DNA from: a virus
Direction: 5' to 3' (one strand)
Length of the DNA: 64,000 nucleotides
IMG/VR virus record: IMGVR_UViG_3300042558_005120
Coordinates: 1 to 64,000 of that record
Made by a program: the position numbers and the translations under genes. The notes under the pieces were generated by a model, which worked only from the letters and a program-made list of their open reading frames with translations, searched no databases and was not told the DNA's origin. Positions 25,412 through 34,696 of the stretch are shown piece after piece; position 1 is the first letter of the stretch; each line of letters begins with the position of its first letter.

Positions 25412-27768
25412 TTTTTTTTTAGGTATTCAACGGTATCTCCAGTACCAGCACTTTCTTGCAATTGAGTGAATTTTTTGTAGTCTCTGTTAACCTTTGAATA
25501 TTCCTCTTTTACCTTTTCAATTTCTTCATTGATAATTGAAATTAAGTCTTGAACTTCTTCAGATTCAACAAGGTCCTCATCTTGAATACTAATCAATTGA
25601 GTCTTTTTTGCTTGGAGTTTGTTAATAATGTTTGTTAGTTCAGCTCTACGCTCTTCAAACATTTTAACGTATTTTGATTCCTCAGACAACATATCGGTAA
25701 ATGTATGGCCAAGGTCATAATTTGTAAATTCCATTACCATATGTTTTGCTTGTGTTGCATTACAGTTTGGATAGAAAATACTCTCTTTAACCAAAGAATC
25801 CTCACGGTTAATAAAAATCTCATGGCCAAGTTTAAAGACATCCATTTTACGGTTTGTTGCAAAATTAGGAGTGATGGTTTTAATATAATCCATCTCAAAA
25901 ATATTGTTCCAATTCTCAACAACTTTATTCACGACCGTGATGGTTTCTAAGTCACTACTATTGAAAATTCCGGATTTCAAATAAACCTGACGGAATTCAT
26001 CAATAGTTACAGTGTTATCATTAATTTTTATAGTTACTCCGTTGTTATCAGATTCGTTAATAGTAACTTTTTGATTGCGGTTGTATATTGTAATTGTATT
26101 TTCTAAAATAGAAACGTTTGGTGCTGCTAGTATTGTTGACAATTCAACAAATTTTGCTGGCAATTTAGCGAATTCAGATTCGGTTAACGGTCTAACTTTG
26201 TTTCCTTCTTTGATAAACGCCTTTCCTCTAATAGCAAAAATTTCAGAGGTTTCATTAATAATAACCGGAGAATAAACTTTACTTACACTAACATCAGAAG
26301 AATCCGCTTTCATTTGGAAGCTTTTTTCTGATTCTAAAATAACATTATATAATTTACGCAAATTATTATCATATGTGAAACCATTAAGTTTTTCTAACAG
26401 TTTTGTTCTGTTTGATGCACTTCTGTGTGTTAAGTAGTTATCTAAATCTTGTTTAAGTGCGCTTAATATAAAACTACTGTTTCCGTTTTTAGATTCGTGT
26501 AATGTTTTATAAATTTGTATATCTTCAGCATATAATTTTGAGTTTGCCTCTAATATATTGATGTGCTCTTTTACTATATGATTCCAACTCAAACCTTTGA
26601 TTTTTTCTAAAACAGGTTCGATTGCTATATACTCAGGAAGTGTTGTATAGTGTGTTAAAGATTCAATCAAATACATAGTACTTGGGTGTCTCATCAATTC
26701 TGATTCCTTTAATGACATAATTGCTCGTTTAACACCAAGATCCTTTACTGCATTGATACGAACTTCACCGTTAACAAAGTTGACAACTACTGATTCTTGT
26801 ATTGTTGACAGTCTTTCTAATAAGTATCGAGAAACAGATAATTCAAATTTTTCAAATGCCTGTTTGTCTGTATCTAAATGATTATAATCGCTGTAAGCTT
26901 CGAGTACTTCTTTACAGATTTCAATTGCTTCTAAAGATTTTGTAGATTCAATTAAACGCTCAACCCTAGATTTAAATTCCGTTTGTTTTGGTGATTTTAC
27001 AAGTACTTTAGTTTGAATAGTGGAAACATTTTCATTTACTTTTACATTTGTAGTTTCAGCAGACTCAATTGAATTATATAAATTCTTAACCGTTGGACGA
27101 ACTGCTTGGAAATATGTCATATTACCGTTTGCATCTTCTTGGATTGCAGGTGCTTCATAAACACATTTTTCTAAATTCTCCAAAACCAATTGTTTATTGC
27201 TAGCTGTTTTATACACCAAATAGTTATAAATAAGAGATTCGGTTTCGGCAATAAATTCATACTCCCCAGCAGCTTCACACTCAGAAAGTGCTTTATAAAC
27301 TTTAATATCAGTTGCGTACTTTTCAGAATTTTCAGTTAAAACATTCAAGCATTGCTCAACAATAGCATAGCGTTTTAGCGGTGCTAGATTTTCAATTACA
27401 AAATTTATTGTTTGCCACTCTGGTTTTTCGCTGTAAGCAAAAACAGATTCTAACAAATATAAAGTATTTGGATCTTTTACTAATTCAGATTTCTTTAAAA
27501 TATTTAAAGTATCTTTAACACCCAAGTTGTTTATATTTGAAATATAATTCTCAACAATAATAAAATCATTTACAGTAGGGTCAGGAAGTCCTCTAAGCTT
27601 TAATTTTACTGATTCAGTAATTTCCTTTTCAAATTTATCAGACATTTCTGCTGTTAAATTGAAATTATTGTAGGTATTATATTTTGCGAGTGCCTCATTA
27701 CATACCGCAATAACAGCAGATGATTTAGTTGAAGCTTTTAGTGTTTCGATACGTTTTTTGAAATTCAT
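25405..27768 (-). CDS. Large protein with internal duplication, slippery 3' end
   Basis: A 787-residue protein I do not recognise. Residues about 1-230 and 265-480 are diverged copies of one unit: both start with a KxRxExLxxSTKSxxxIxxCxExLxxYxxYN helix and contain a LGVKxxxxxLKxSELxxxPxTxYLxES segment. A beta-rich region (about 510-600) and a C-terminal coiled coil (about 695-780) follow. It lies between tail completion and gp55-gp4-portal genes, so a virion or assembly role is likely. The frame ends CTA-AAA-AAA-AAG-GTA-TAG, and the -1 frame continues open for 154 codons. Confidence 0.8.
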   Translation of the reverse strand: MNFKKRIETLKASTKSSAVIAVCNEALAKYNTYNNFNLTAEMSDKFEKEITESVKLKLRGLPDPTVNDFIIVENYISNINNLGVKDTLNILKKSELVKDPNTLYLLESVFAYSEKPEWQTINFVIENLAPLKRYAIVEQCLNVLTENSEKYATDIKVYKALSECEAAGEYEFIAETESLIYNYLVYKTASNKQLVLENLEKCVYEAPAIQEDANGNMTYFQAVRPTVKNLYNSIESAETTNVKVNENVSTIQTKVLVKSPKQTEFKSRVERLIESTKSLEAIEICKEVLEAYSDYNHLDTDKQAFEKFELSVSRYLLERLSTIQESVVVNFVNGEVRINAVKDLGVKRAIMSLKESELMRHPSTMYLIESLTHYTTLPEYIAIEPVLEKIKGLSWNHIVKEHINILEANSKLYAEDIQIYKTLHESKNGNSSFILSALKQDLDNYLTHRSASNRTKLLEKLNGFTYDNNLRKLYNVILESEKSFQMKADSSDVSVSKVYSPVIINETSEIFAIRGKAFIKEGNKVRPLTESEFAKLPAKFVELSTILAAPNVSILENTITIYNRNQKVTINESDNNGVTIKINDNTVTIDEFRQVYLKSGIFNSSDLETITVVNKVVENWNNIFEMDYIKTITPNFATNRKMDVFKLGHEIFINREDSLVKESIFYPNCNATQAKHMVMEFTNYDLGHTFTDMLSEESKYVKMFEERRAELTNIINKLQAKKTQLISIQDEDLVESEEVQDLISIINEEIEKVKEEYSKVNRDYKKFTQLQESAGTGDTVEYLKKKV
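25412..25420 (-). other. A9 slippery run, candidate -1 frameshift site
   Basis: On the minus strand CCTAAAAAAAAAGGTATAG contains a canonical A-AAA-AAG heptamer in the zero frame, 4 bases before the TAG stop. The -1 frame is closed by TGA just upstream and open for 154 codons downstream, so the frames overlap only around the slippery run. Confidence 0.6.
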
Positions 27769-27802
27769 TTCTTGAAATATTTTTTTATGTTTTAATTTCT
27801 AT

Positions 27803-27819
27803 CTATTATATATATTAAA
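27803..27819 (-). promoter_or_regulatory. Putative promoter box for the 787-residue gene
   Basis: Minus-strand TTTAATATATATAATAG followed by AT-rich leader up to the ATG at 27768. Spacing (about 40 bases) is longer than for the best late boxes. Confidence 0.4.
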
Positions 27820-27845
27820 GTTTTTTTCTCGAAAAATGGACATTG

Positions 27846-29405
27846 TTATTGTACATATAGTATTCCATTTGATGCGGAAAGTGTAAAATCATTATTATTT
27901 TTTGTTGTAGTGACATTGCTACTAACCTCAATTCGATTAAGTGCTTCACTAAACCCAACTATTGTACTGCCGAATGGGATTCCAATCCCGGTAACCCGTT
28001 GTCCAACTAATGGATAAGTTTCTAATAATGTGGTTACAGTTGGATTTACATTTGTTATTAGATTATTTATCGTGGACGAATCTATGTCCCCGGTAAATTT
28101 TGCTATATCACTTAAAACCAAATAATTAGATTCGTTGTTTGAATCTTCGATTTTCACTTCTAATTTTGTAATTGGCGATGGTGTAAACCCAGAACCACCA
28201 TCAACAATATTTGCTGAAAAAACAGAACCGCTGCTGATTGTTGCCTGAATTATCGGGGCAACAAATGTTGGTGGTATCGTTGGTGGTAATGGAAAAAGAT
28301 TAACTTCAATTAAATCTGTTGATGTATATCCGTATCCTTGATCCAAGACAACAATTTTATCTACCGAACCGAGTGCATCAATAATTGCTCTGACCCGAGA
28401 GTCACGGCCCGTTTCAGAAACTACTACCGACCGATGTCCTTCATTTGCTATTGGTGTTCCGTTTATATCAAAAAATGGTATTTTCCAGTCATAAGTTCCA
28501 ACGTTGTTGAGATTACGAGCAATCAGTGTCCATTCAGTTTCCCCGACAAGGCGATAGTAAAGATTAACCCTACGGATTGGGCCGGTGTTCCCCCATGAGA
28601 TTGGTAACTCTCCACTTGAAAAATATTTTTCATTTGGAACTGGAGAATTAAAAGTAAACCTTGGTTTATTATAATCTTCTGACGAGATATCAATTGTGTT
28701 GAAGCCGGCGATTCTTTTAGCATTACTAAATTCAGTTGTTCGATCTAATACCGGGAAGTAAGTTTCAACTTCAATATTGAATTTAAGTGTGGTTTTAGCA
28801 TCAGCCTGATAAGTAAACTCAAATGTTTTTTCAAGTCCATAGTCTTCGGAAAAGCCTCCCTGGCATGGAATCCTAAACCCTTTGTATGTAACAGAAAAAA
28901 CTTGATTTTTATAAAACGTTTCAACTAATGCCTGTTCAATCTTAAATGCATCTAAATAGGTATCCGTTTCGATTGTTACCTCAAACGCCATATTAATGGG
29001 AATCGAATTTAAGAAGGCACTAAATGTTTGTAGTTCACCATTAACTTCTTTAACGTAATTCCCTCTGACAAAACGATGTGTCATTTTCCCAGTGTCAATT
29101 GTTTTGGATGTTAATGTTACAATCCCTCTTGGTATTACATCATAGTTTCCATCTGCAAAATTACCTGTAAATTCACCACAGTCAAATTTTGGATGAATAC
29201 AGTCATTCCAATTTAAAAAGTAGTCTTGGAGGAATCTTTCGTCCCCGCCCATATTATAGAAAAATGGAACATAGACAGTATCAATACTGTTATCGCCTAA
29301 GATATTCTCGTAGAATATCTTGTCATTTAATAGATTAATGATTCCAACTATTACTGCTCGTGAGTGAACATCGTCGGTATTGTATTTGTGTAGAAACTCT
29401 CCCAT
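27846..29405 (-). CDS. gp15-like tail completion/sheath-stabilising protein with added C-terminal domains
   Basis: A 519-residue protein. Residues 1-240 follow the T4 gp15 layout: an early basic helix with a short loop, a VPFFYNMGGDERF segment, VIPRGIVTLTS, and SIPINMAFEVTIETD with a following helix (like gp15 IPI/YELxIxTxxxD). In T4, gp15 caps the tail tube and sheath. Residues about 255-330 look like an Ig-like domain (ISWGNTGPIRRVNLYYR...YDWKIP), and the rest is Gly/Thr/Ser-rich beta sequence, absent from T4 gp15 (272). These additions could reach the collar surface. Start ATG 29405 follows gp46 by 10 bases. Confidence 0.6.
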   Translation of the reverse strand: MGEFLHKYNTDDVHSRAVIVGIINLLNDKIFYENILGDNSIDTVYVPFFYNMGGDERFLQDYFLNWNDCIHPKFDCGEFTGNFADGNYDVIPRGIVTLTSKTIDTGKMTHRFVRGNYVKEVNGELQTFSAFLNSIPINMAFEVTIETDTYLDAFKIEQALVETFYKNQVFSVTYKGFRIPCQGGFSEDYGLEKTFEFTYQADAKTTLKFNIEVETYFPVLDRTTEFSNAKRIAGFNTIDISSEDYNKPRFTFNSPVPNEKYFSSGELPISWGNTGPIRRVNLYYRLVGETEWTLIARNLNNVGTYDWKIPFFDINGTPIANEGHRSVVVSETGRDSRVRAIIDALGSVDKIVVLDQGYGYTSTDLIEVNLFPLPPTIPPTFVAPIIQATISSGSVFSANIVDGGSGFTPSPITKLEVKIEDSNNESNYLVLSDIAKFTGDIDSSTINNLITNVNPTVTTLLETYPLVGQRVTGIGIPFGSTIVGFSEALNRIEVSSNVTTTKNNNDFTLSASNGILYVQ

Positions 29406-29415
29406 GGATTATATA

Positions 29416-31092
29416 TCACTCAATCTTTTCAACATCTAAATTGGAAAACCCATTGTTCTTTTGAACAACCACACGATAATCAAATATCTCAGTCGGTAGA
29501 GGACTGTGGTTAATAACAAATATATTTAGTTTTAATTCTCGACAAGTTTTATGTAGGACATTTAAGATATGGTAGATGCCATTCATATCAATTGAAGAAA
29601 ATATCTCGTCCAAAAAGAAAAGGTTAATACCAGAGAACCTCATTTTCATAATTCGCATTAAAGCAATGAGCACAGCAAAGTCCATTTTTTTTCTTTCGCC
29701 AGTAGATAATTGCTCAACTGCAATTTCATATCCTAAATGTTTAATGTCAACTGCAAATTCTTCATTAAATGTAACTCGGTATTCAAGTCCTAAAGCTGTT
29801 AGTACCTTTTTGATTTCTGAATTTAGAAGTGGCAAGATTTTTTTAATTGCAATAAGTTTAATTCCTCTGTCGCCAAATATTTCATCAACCAATCCGTAAA
29901 AGTTAATTCTTTTTGTTTCATTATCTTTCTTTTGGATTGCATCGTTTTTCCCACTTGTTGAGTTTTCAATAATATTTCTCAGTGCAACAGTTTGCTCATC
30001 GTTTCCATTTGATTCCGACAGTTGTTTCAATTCTTTATTTGAATTGCTAATTTGAAAGTTTGCTGCTGCAGTTTTGCCTTCAATTTCTTTTTTACTTTCT
30101 AATAGTTTTTTTCTTTTTTCACCTAATTCATTTAATTGTGTTGTTATATCAGCTAACTCTTCTTTAACCTCTTCGTTTTTCTCTAAATAGTTTTGTAACA
30201 ACTCTTTGTGATAGTCGGTATCTAAATTGGTTTCACAAGTAGGACATTGACCTTTTTGTAACAATTTTATTTTTCCGTCTCTTGCTTTTGTTTCATAATT
30301 AATTGAAGTTTGGTTTTGATTTAAAGCGTCAATTGCATCTTTCAATTCAGATTCAGCCCCGGACAGTTTTTCCAAATGTGCTTCTGCATTTTGTATATAT
30401 AATTCCAACTTTTCGATTTTTTCAATCAAGTGTTCTTTTTTCTCTTCTGCAGACTCGTTTAACTTTGTATTTAACAATTCCAATTCCAATGTTGAATTAT
30501 CAATAGTTCTAATCAGAACATTGATTTCAGTTGTAAGTTCATCAACTGCATCTTTGATTTCCCTAATTTTATTTTTAACTTTTGACCGCATATGAGTGAT
30601 AAGTTCAAGACCAAAGATTCGGTCAATGATGTTTCTTTTATCACTTGGACCCATATCCATAAAACTTTTAAAGTCGTTAATGGATAAGGAAATCATATTG
30701 TTAAAAATATAATAAGGAATGCCAAGTATCTCATCTTCCAAAAATGACTGAACATTTTTCTTCCCAGCTTGTTGATACTCAACGCCATTGACAGACAATT
30801 TGAAAAAGTTTGGAGCAACACCACGTTCAATTGTAATCTGCTCTAATCCATTTTTCTCTAACTCTATTTTAACATGGGCGTGCTTATTAAAACGGTTTGC
30901 AATATGTGCTAACTTTTTATTATCAAGTCTGCCGTATAAACCAAATTTGATTGCATCTGATAAACTACTTTTACCAGCACCATTATCACCAAGAACAATA
31001 TAAAAATTACCTTGTTGTTCATCAAATTCAATGGTCTGCCATCTGTTTCCGTATGATGCAAAGTTTTTAAAACTTACTGAACGTATTTTCAT
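29416..31092 (-). CDS. gp46: Recombination endonuclease subunit, SbcC/Rad50-like
   Basis: A 558-residue ATPase, matching T4 gp46 (560). Walker A is VLGDNGAGKSSLSDAIKFG (about 33-51), the zinc hook is GQCPTCETN (about 284-292) between two long coiled coils, the signature is LSTGERKKMDFAVLIAL (about 457-473), and the Walker B is LFFLDEIFSSID (about 485-496). With gp47 it resects DNA ends for recombination-dependent replication and host DNA degradation. Its ATG overlaps the stop of the preceding 101-residue gene (TAATG). Confidence 0.93.
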   Translation of the reverse strand: MKIRSVSFKNFASYGNRWQTIEFDEQQGNFYIVLGDNGAGKSSLSDAIKFGLYGRLDNKKLAHIANRFNKHAHVKIELEKNGLEQITIERGVAPNFFKLSVNGVEYQQAGKKNVQSFLEDEILGIPYYIFNNMISLSINDFKSFMDMGPSDKRNIIDRIFGLELITHMRSKVKNKIREIKDAVDELTTEINVLIRTIDNSTLELELLNTKLNESAEEKKEHLIEKIEKLELYIQNAEAHLEKLSGAESELKDAIDALNQNQTSINYETKARDGKIKLLQKGQCPTCETNLDTDYHKELLQNYLEKNEEVKEELADITTQLNELGEKRKKLLESKKEIEGKTAAANFQISNSNKELKQLSESNGNDEQTVALRNIIENSTSGKNDAIQKKDNETKRINFYGLVDEIFGDRGIKLIAIKKILPLLNSEIKKVLTALGLEYRVTFNEEFAVDIKHLGYEIAVEQLSTGERKKMDFAVLIALMRIMKMRFSGINLFFLDEIFSSIDMNGIYHILNVLHKTCRELKLNIFVINHSPLPTEIFDYRVVVQKNNGFSNLDVEKIE

Positions 31093-31397
31093 TATTTTAT
31101 AAAATTAATATGGTCTAATGATTTAATCATTTTGTGAAACTCTTTAATAATAGCCCCACCTTTTCTTGGATTTCCTTTGTCCGTTAATAACGGAGTCAAC
31201 CCCATACATTCTGGATTATTAGTATTGCCCCAAGCCACATAATGTGTTTTATTTATCTTCACAGGTTCTTTCAGTAAAATTAAATATCGACCATCTTCGT
31301 GTTTATAACTCATTAGTTTTAAATAATCAGTAATACATTTTATGTATTTTTCACCAGTCAACCAATCAGGTTCGTAAGTAGGTTTTGTAAAGTACAT
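31092..31397 (-). CDS. Hypothetical protein between gp47 and gp46
   Basis: A 101-residue protein I do not recognise. It has a helix around residues 12-30, a Lys-rich beta region (YLILLKEPVKINKTHYVAWGN) and a conserved-looking GNPRKGGAII near residue 78. Located between two subunits of the recombination nuclease and coupled to gp46 by a TAATG overlap, as small proteins often are in T4 (46.1, 46.2). Confidence 0.7.
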   Translation of the reverse strand: MYFTKPTYEPDWLTGEKYIKCITDYLKLMSYKHEDGRYLILLKEPVKINKTHYVAWGNTNNPECMGLTPLLTDKGNPRKGGAIIKEFHKMIKSLDHINFIK

Positions 31398-31407
31398 AAT
31401 AATAAAT

Positions 31408-32526
31408 TTAGTTAATTATCATTTCATTATTTTTTTCCATATCTCGAAGTGTCTCGTGATAGATACCAGTACTTGTTTTTATCAAACGTTCTTTAATACT
31501 AGATGTATATGCTAATTCATTAACATAAGTTTCAATTAATTTAACAATCGAAATTGAGTCAGGATTTTCAATATCCCCTTCTATATCGTCCTCAACCTTT
31601 TCACCTTCTTCTTCGGTAATAATAACGTGATTGATTTTTCGATACCCAGACAGTTTATCCATAAAGACTGCAAATGGAAATTTCAGTGACCATTGCGGTG
31701 TCATATGAATATCCACAAAGTTATTGGCAAATAGACGTTGGATTGTTTCAATGTTTTGCTCGAGCAACCATTCAAGGCGATACCGCAAAAATTTAGGTGA
31801 CCGAGTATTCTCCCAAGAAGTTTCTTCTAATGTTTCCAAATCAACTCGCCAAACAGATTTAATATTGCCTGCATCCGAACGGGTCAGCTGATAAGGCGAA
31901 CCAACCATTCTAATGTTTTTATATTTTTGTGTATAGTGAATATGGCCGGAGTAGACTTGTGTATAATTGTTGAATACTTCTGCTTCATTTCCTTCTTCAA
32001 CTTTAACATTTCTACTGAATGAAACACCCCGGACATCGGTGTGGCAAAAAAGTAAATCAGCTTTGTTTTTTGGATTTTGGACAAATTCTCTAAGTTCATC
32101 TTCCTCTTCAACCCACGGCAAAAACATCCCTGTAGATTTTCCAAAATTAACAAGCTGCGGGTTTTCAAAAACTGTTACATTTTTTGTATGTTTAAAAAGC
32201 TTCATTGAGTTTATCTCATTTGTATGCTTCATAAAAATATCGTGGTTGCCGATAATAATATAAACCGGCAAAATATCCGCAAGTGCTTCGATAATCTCTT
32301 GGCCTTTATTCATAATATACAAATTAATAGACTGTCGAGAATCAAATGTATCGCCGCAGTGAATTAGAATATCACCGGGTTTGTGTTCGGATTTAATTAG
32401 TGGAATTAAAAAATTGTGAAAATAGTCATCAATTATTTCCATCCATTCTTTAGAATTATTTCTGACACCAAAATGTGTATCTGAAATAATCCAAGCTCTG
32501 GTTGCGGGAACATTTAAAGTAGTCAT
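31408..32526 (-). CDS. gp47: Recombination endonuclease subunit, SbcD/Mre11-like
   Basis: A 372-residue metallophosphoesterase, matching T4 gp47 (339). Metal-binding motifs are clear: SDTHFG (about 15-20), GDTFDSR (about 58-64), GNHD (about 95-98), FCHTDVRG (about 157-164) and YSGHIH (about 192-197). It is the nuclease partner of gp46. Its ATG overlaps the stop of the preceding gene. The C-terminal ~50 residues are acidic and then helical. Confidence 0.92.
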   Translation of the reverse strand: MTTLNVPATRAWIISDTHFGVRNNSKEWMEIIDDYFHNFLIPLIKSEHKPGDILIHCGDTFDSRQSINLYIMNKGQEIIEALADILPVYIIIGNHDIFMKHTNEINSMKLFKHTKNVTVFENPQLVNFGKSTGMFLPWVEEEDELREFVQNPKNKADLLFCHTDVRGVSFSRNVKVEEGNEAEVFNNYTQVYSGHIHYTQKYKNIRMVGSPYQLTRSDAGNIKSVWRVDLETLEETSWENTRSPKFLRYRLEWLLEQNIETIQRLFANNFVDIHMTPQWSLKFPFAVFMDKLSGYRKINHVIITEEEGEKVEDDIEGDIENPDSISIVKLIETYVNELAYTSSIKERLIKTSTGIYHETLRDMEKNNEMIIN

Positions 32527-32945
32527 TAAAAAAGTCGTTTAATATTTTTCTTTGCGAATATTTTATACTTGCCATCCAACTCACGGATAATTCGATCTTG
32601 GTATGCAGAACCTAATTCATTAAACAGTGTCTCATACGGCGCAGTCATAAATTCAGCAATTGCTGTAAACCTTTCAACCGCAGACATATCGTCAGACTTT
32701 AATCGGTCATCAAAGTAATAATAGATTTCTGCTAAAACTGATTTGCTGTTTTTTCGTGTTTTCTCAAAGTCCCCAGAATACGGTGACTCTTTGTAGATTT
32801 TGTATAAATCTTCTTGAAGCTTTGTTTCAATATAGTCTTCGTATAAATCCCCAGTTGCTTCTTGAACTACTTTAATTTCACCAAATAGTTCATAGTCAAT
32901 ATCCCCACGGTTAAAACTATTGTTAAATATTTTATCTTCTTTCAT
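32526..32945 (-). CDS. Hypothetical protein
   Basis: A 139-residue acidic, helical protein with no motif that I recognise. It is placed between the helicase C-part and gp47 and coupled to gp47 by a stop-start overlap, suggesting co-expression with replication and recombination functions. Confidence 0.7.
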   Translation of the reverse strand: MKEDKIFNNSFNRGDIDYELFGEIKVVQEATGDLYEDYIETKLQEDLYKIYKESPYSGDFEKTRKNSKSVLAEIYYYFDDRLKSDDMSAVERFTAIAEFMTAPYETLFNELGSAYQDRIIRELDGKYKIFAKKNIKRLF

Positions 32946-32950
32946 ACTTG

Positions 32951-34072
32951 TTATTCGTTAATAATTTGTGAATCGGGGTCTTCGGTTATGGACATATAAT
33001 CATAATCAATTAAAAACTTTTTTCGAGAATTTTTGTATCCGTCATCTCGATTCGCTAACAGTTTTAACATATACTCACGGTTGGCGTGCATAATTTCATC
33101 TTGGATGATACCAAACATAGCATCCACCGTATGACCTAAACCCGAAGACTCGGAAATATTAGTAATATTCAAATCAGTACTGCCGAAACCACTTCTGTTG
33201 ACTTGAGTTGCTGTGATAATTGCCCATTCATTTCGCATTGCCATGGCACGTAGGTCTTCAGCGATTTGTTTAATTTTCATATACATATTTTCGCTGTTTG
33301 GATTTCTCCAGTTTTTCAAGATATTAATGTAATCCAGGACAATTACTTTGAATTTAATACCTTTCATCTCTTCCATTTTCCTTAGATACATTTCCAAATC
33401 GGGAACACCTGCAGATGAAGTCGGAAATTCTTTTACAAATAATTTACCAGGCATCTGTAAATTGTTATAACCGATGCCTGCTAATTTTTTCTTAACCGCA
33501 ACTTTGTCTCTGGCAAAGTCACCATATTCTCGCATACTGATTCCAAGCATATTTGCACCCAAACGTTTGATTACTTTACGGTCTCGCATCTCTAAAGAGA
33601 TTACTGCAGTATTATAACCAAGTTTTACAGAATTAGATGCCACGTTTGCTAACCAGATAGAATTGTGACTTAATATACCGTTTGTATAGAACCTACGATT
33701 CTCATCTGAAAGTTGTAAATCATACATATTCTCGTATGTGCCAGTTTGGTTGATTGAATAAATCATCTCTGGTCCACTATCAGTGAGTATGTAATCACCT
33801 ATTTCTAGTTCATTGATAAATGTTTCAGAAAAAGCATTCAAGCCAGAAGAACATTTATACACAATATGAGTGTCAGCAGCACGTAAATTGAAAGATTCTG
33901 TTTTAATCTCCCATACTTCGTATTCTACTGTTTTGCCTATTGCTTTAATATCAACCCACCCGGTATCTGTTAAAACTTCAAATTCTTCTGTTCTATCTCC
34001 AAAAGTGAATGTTTCTACAAATTTTTTATACGGTCTTTCTTCTTCTGTTTTTTGAATAAAATCTTTTTGCAT
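32951..34072 (-). CDS. gp41: Replicative helicase, C-terminal part, with split-intein C half
   Basis: About 373 residues from ATG 34072 (an in-frame TTG 18 bases upstream is less likely). Residues 1-137 are an intein C-part with block-B-like RAADTHIVY (about 64-72), ELEIGDYILTDSG and the closing RFYTNGILSHN. The extein then starts with Ser, giving GEMKIGK-S across the splice, i.e. a restored Walker A. Helicase motifs follow: ISLEMRDRK (H1a), VIVLDYINIL (Walker B) and ITATQVNRSG (H3). Spliced with 197 N-extein residues this gives about 433 residues (T4 gp41: 475). The intein part is clearly homologous to that of the terminase. Confidence 0.9.
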   Translation of the reverse strand: MQKDFIQKTEEERPYKKFVETFTFGDRTEEFEVLTDTGWVDIKAIGKTVEYEVWEIKTESFNLRAADTHIVYKCSSGLNAFSETFINELEIGDYILTDSGPEMIYSINQTGTYENMYDLQLSDENRRFYTNGILSHNSIWLANVASNSVKLGYNTAVISLEMRDRKVIKRLGANMLGISMREYGDFARDKVAVKKKLAGIGYNNLQMPGKLFVKEFPTSSAGVPDLEMYLRKMEEMKGIKFKVIVLDYINILKNWRNPNSENMYMKIKQIAEDLRAMAMRNEWAIITATQVNRSGFGSTDLNITNISESSGLGHTVDAMFGIIQDEIMHANREYMLKLLANRDDGYKNSRKKFLIDYDYMSITEDPDSQIINE

Positions 34073-34126
34073 ATTTTTTATTTTAATCAATACAATTTGC
34101 TGATACTTTAATTTTCTCGGAATTTT

Positions 34127-34642
34127 TTACCAGTTTGAATTAGTTGAATTTGTTTTTATGTGTTTATCATAACTAATAATTATTTCCTCTAGATCTTTTT
34201 TAAGTGATTCCATAAGTTCAATCCAATTTTTTTTAAATAAACAAGATTTTGATGTGCCTGGATATTCTTCCTGGGGTTCTAATATTAGAAAGCTGCCATT
34301 ACAATCACTGGATGAATATTTTACATTGTCAACAATTATTTTGTATTTAAAATCTTTCATAAGGATTTTTATTGTATATGAATACCAAAAGGTAAGACCG
34401 TTATTAGAAATTTCTTTTATAGTACCTTTTATTATAATAATACCGTTTTCCTTATCATCATTTTGAATAACTTCTTTAGATGATTTCCATTTTTCGGCAA
34501 TAAAAAATTTTGTATCTGAATAAATCTCATCTTTTGTTTTTTCTACAGAATCAATTTTCTCCCATGTAAAGTTTTTCTGAGAATACGAATAAAAAGATGA
34601 TAACATCATTAGTGCAATCATTAGATACTTAATAGTTTTCAT
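34127..34642 (-). CDS. Secreted DUF4468-like protein (Bacteroidetes-type cargo)
   Basis: A 171-residue protein with a clear N-terminal signal peptide (MKTIKYLMIALMMLSSFYSYSQ; cleavage likely before Gln22, as is common in Bacteroidetes). The mature part has a DEIYSDTKFFIAEKW segment and VIQNDDKENGIIIIKGT, which match the DUF4468 pattern seen in Bacteroidetes envelope proteins. It does not belong to the T4 core and interrupts the space between the endonuclease and the helicase C-part. Likely picked up from a host; an envelope or surface role in the infected cell is possible. Confidence 0.7.
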   Translation of the reverse strand: MKTIKYLMIALMMLSSFYSYSQKNFTWEKIDSVEKTKDEIYSDTKFFIAEKWKSSKEVIQNDDKENGIIIIKGTIKEISNNGLTFWYSYTIKILMKDFKYKIIVDNVKYSSSDCNGSFLILEPQEEYPGTSKSCLFKKNWIELMESLKKDLEEIIISYDKHIKTNSTNSNW

Positions 34643-34696
34643 TTAAGTTATTTTTAGTTTGTTTATAGAATAATTATAATTTATATGAAAAAATAA

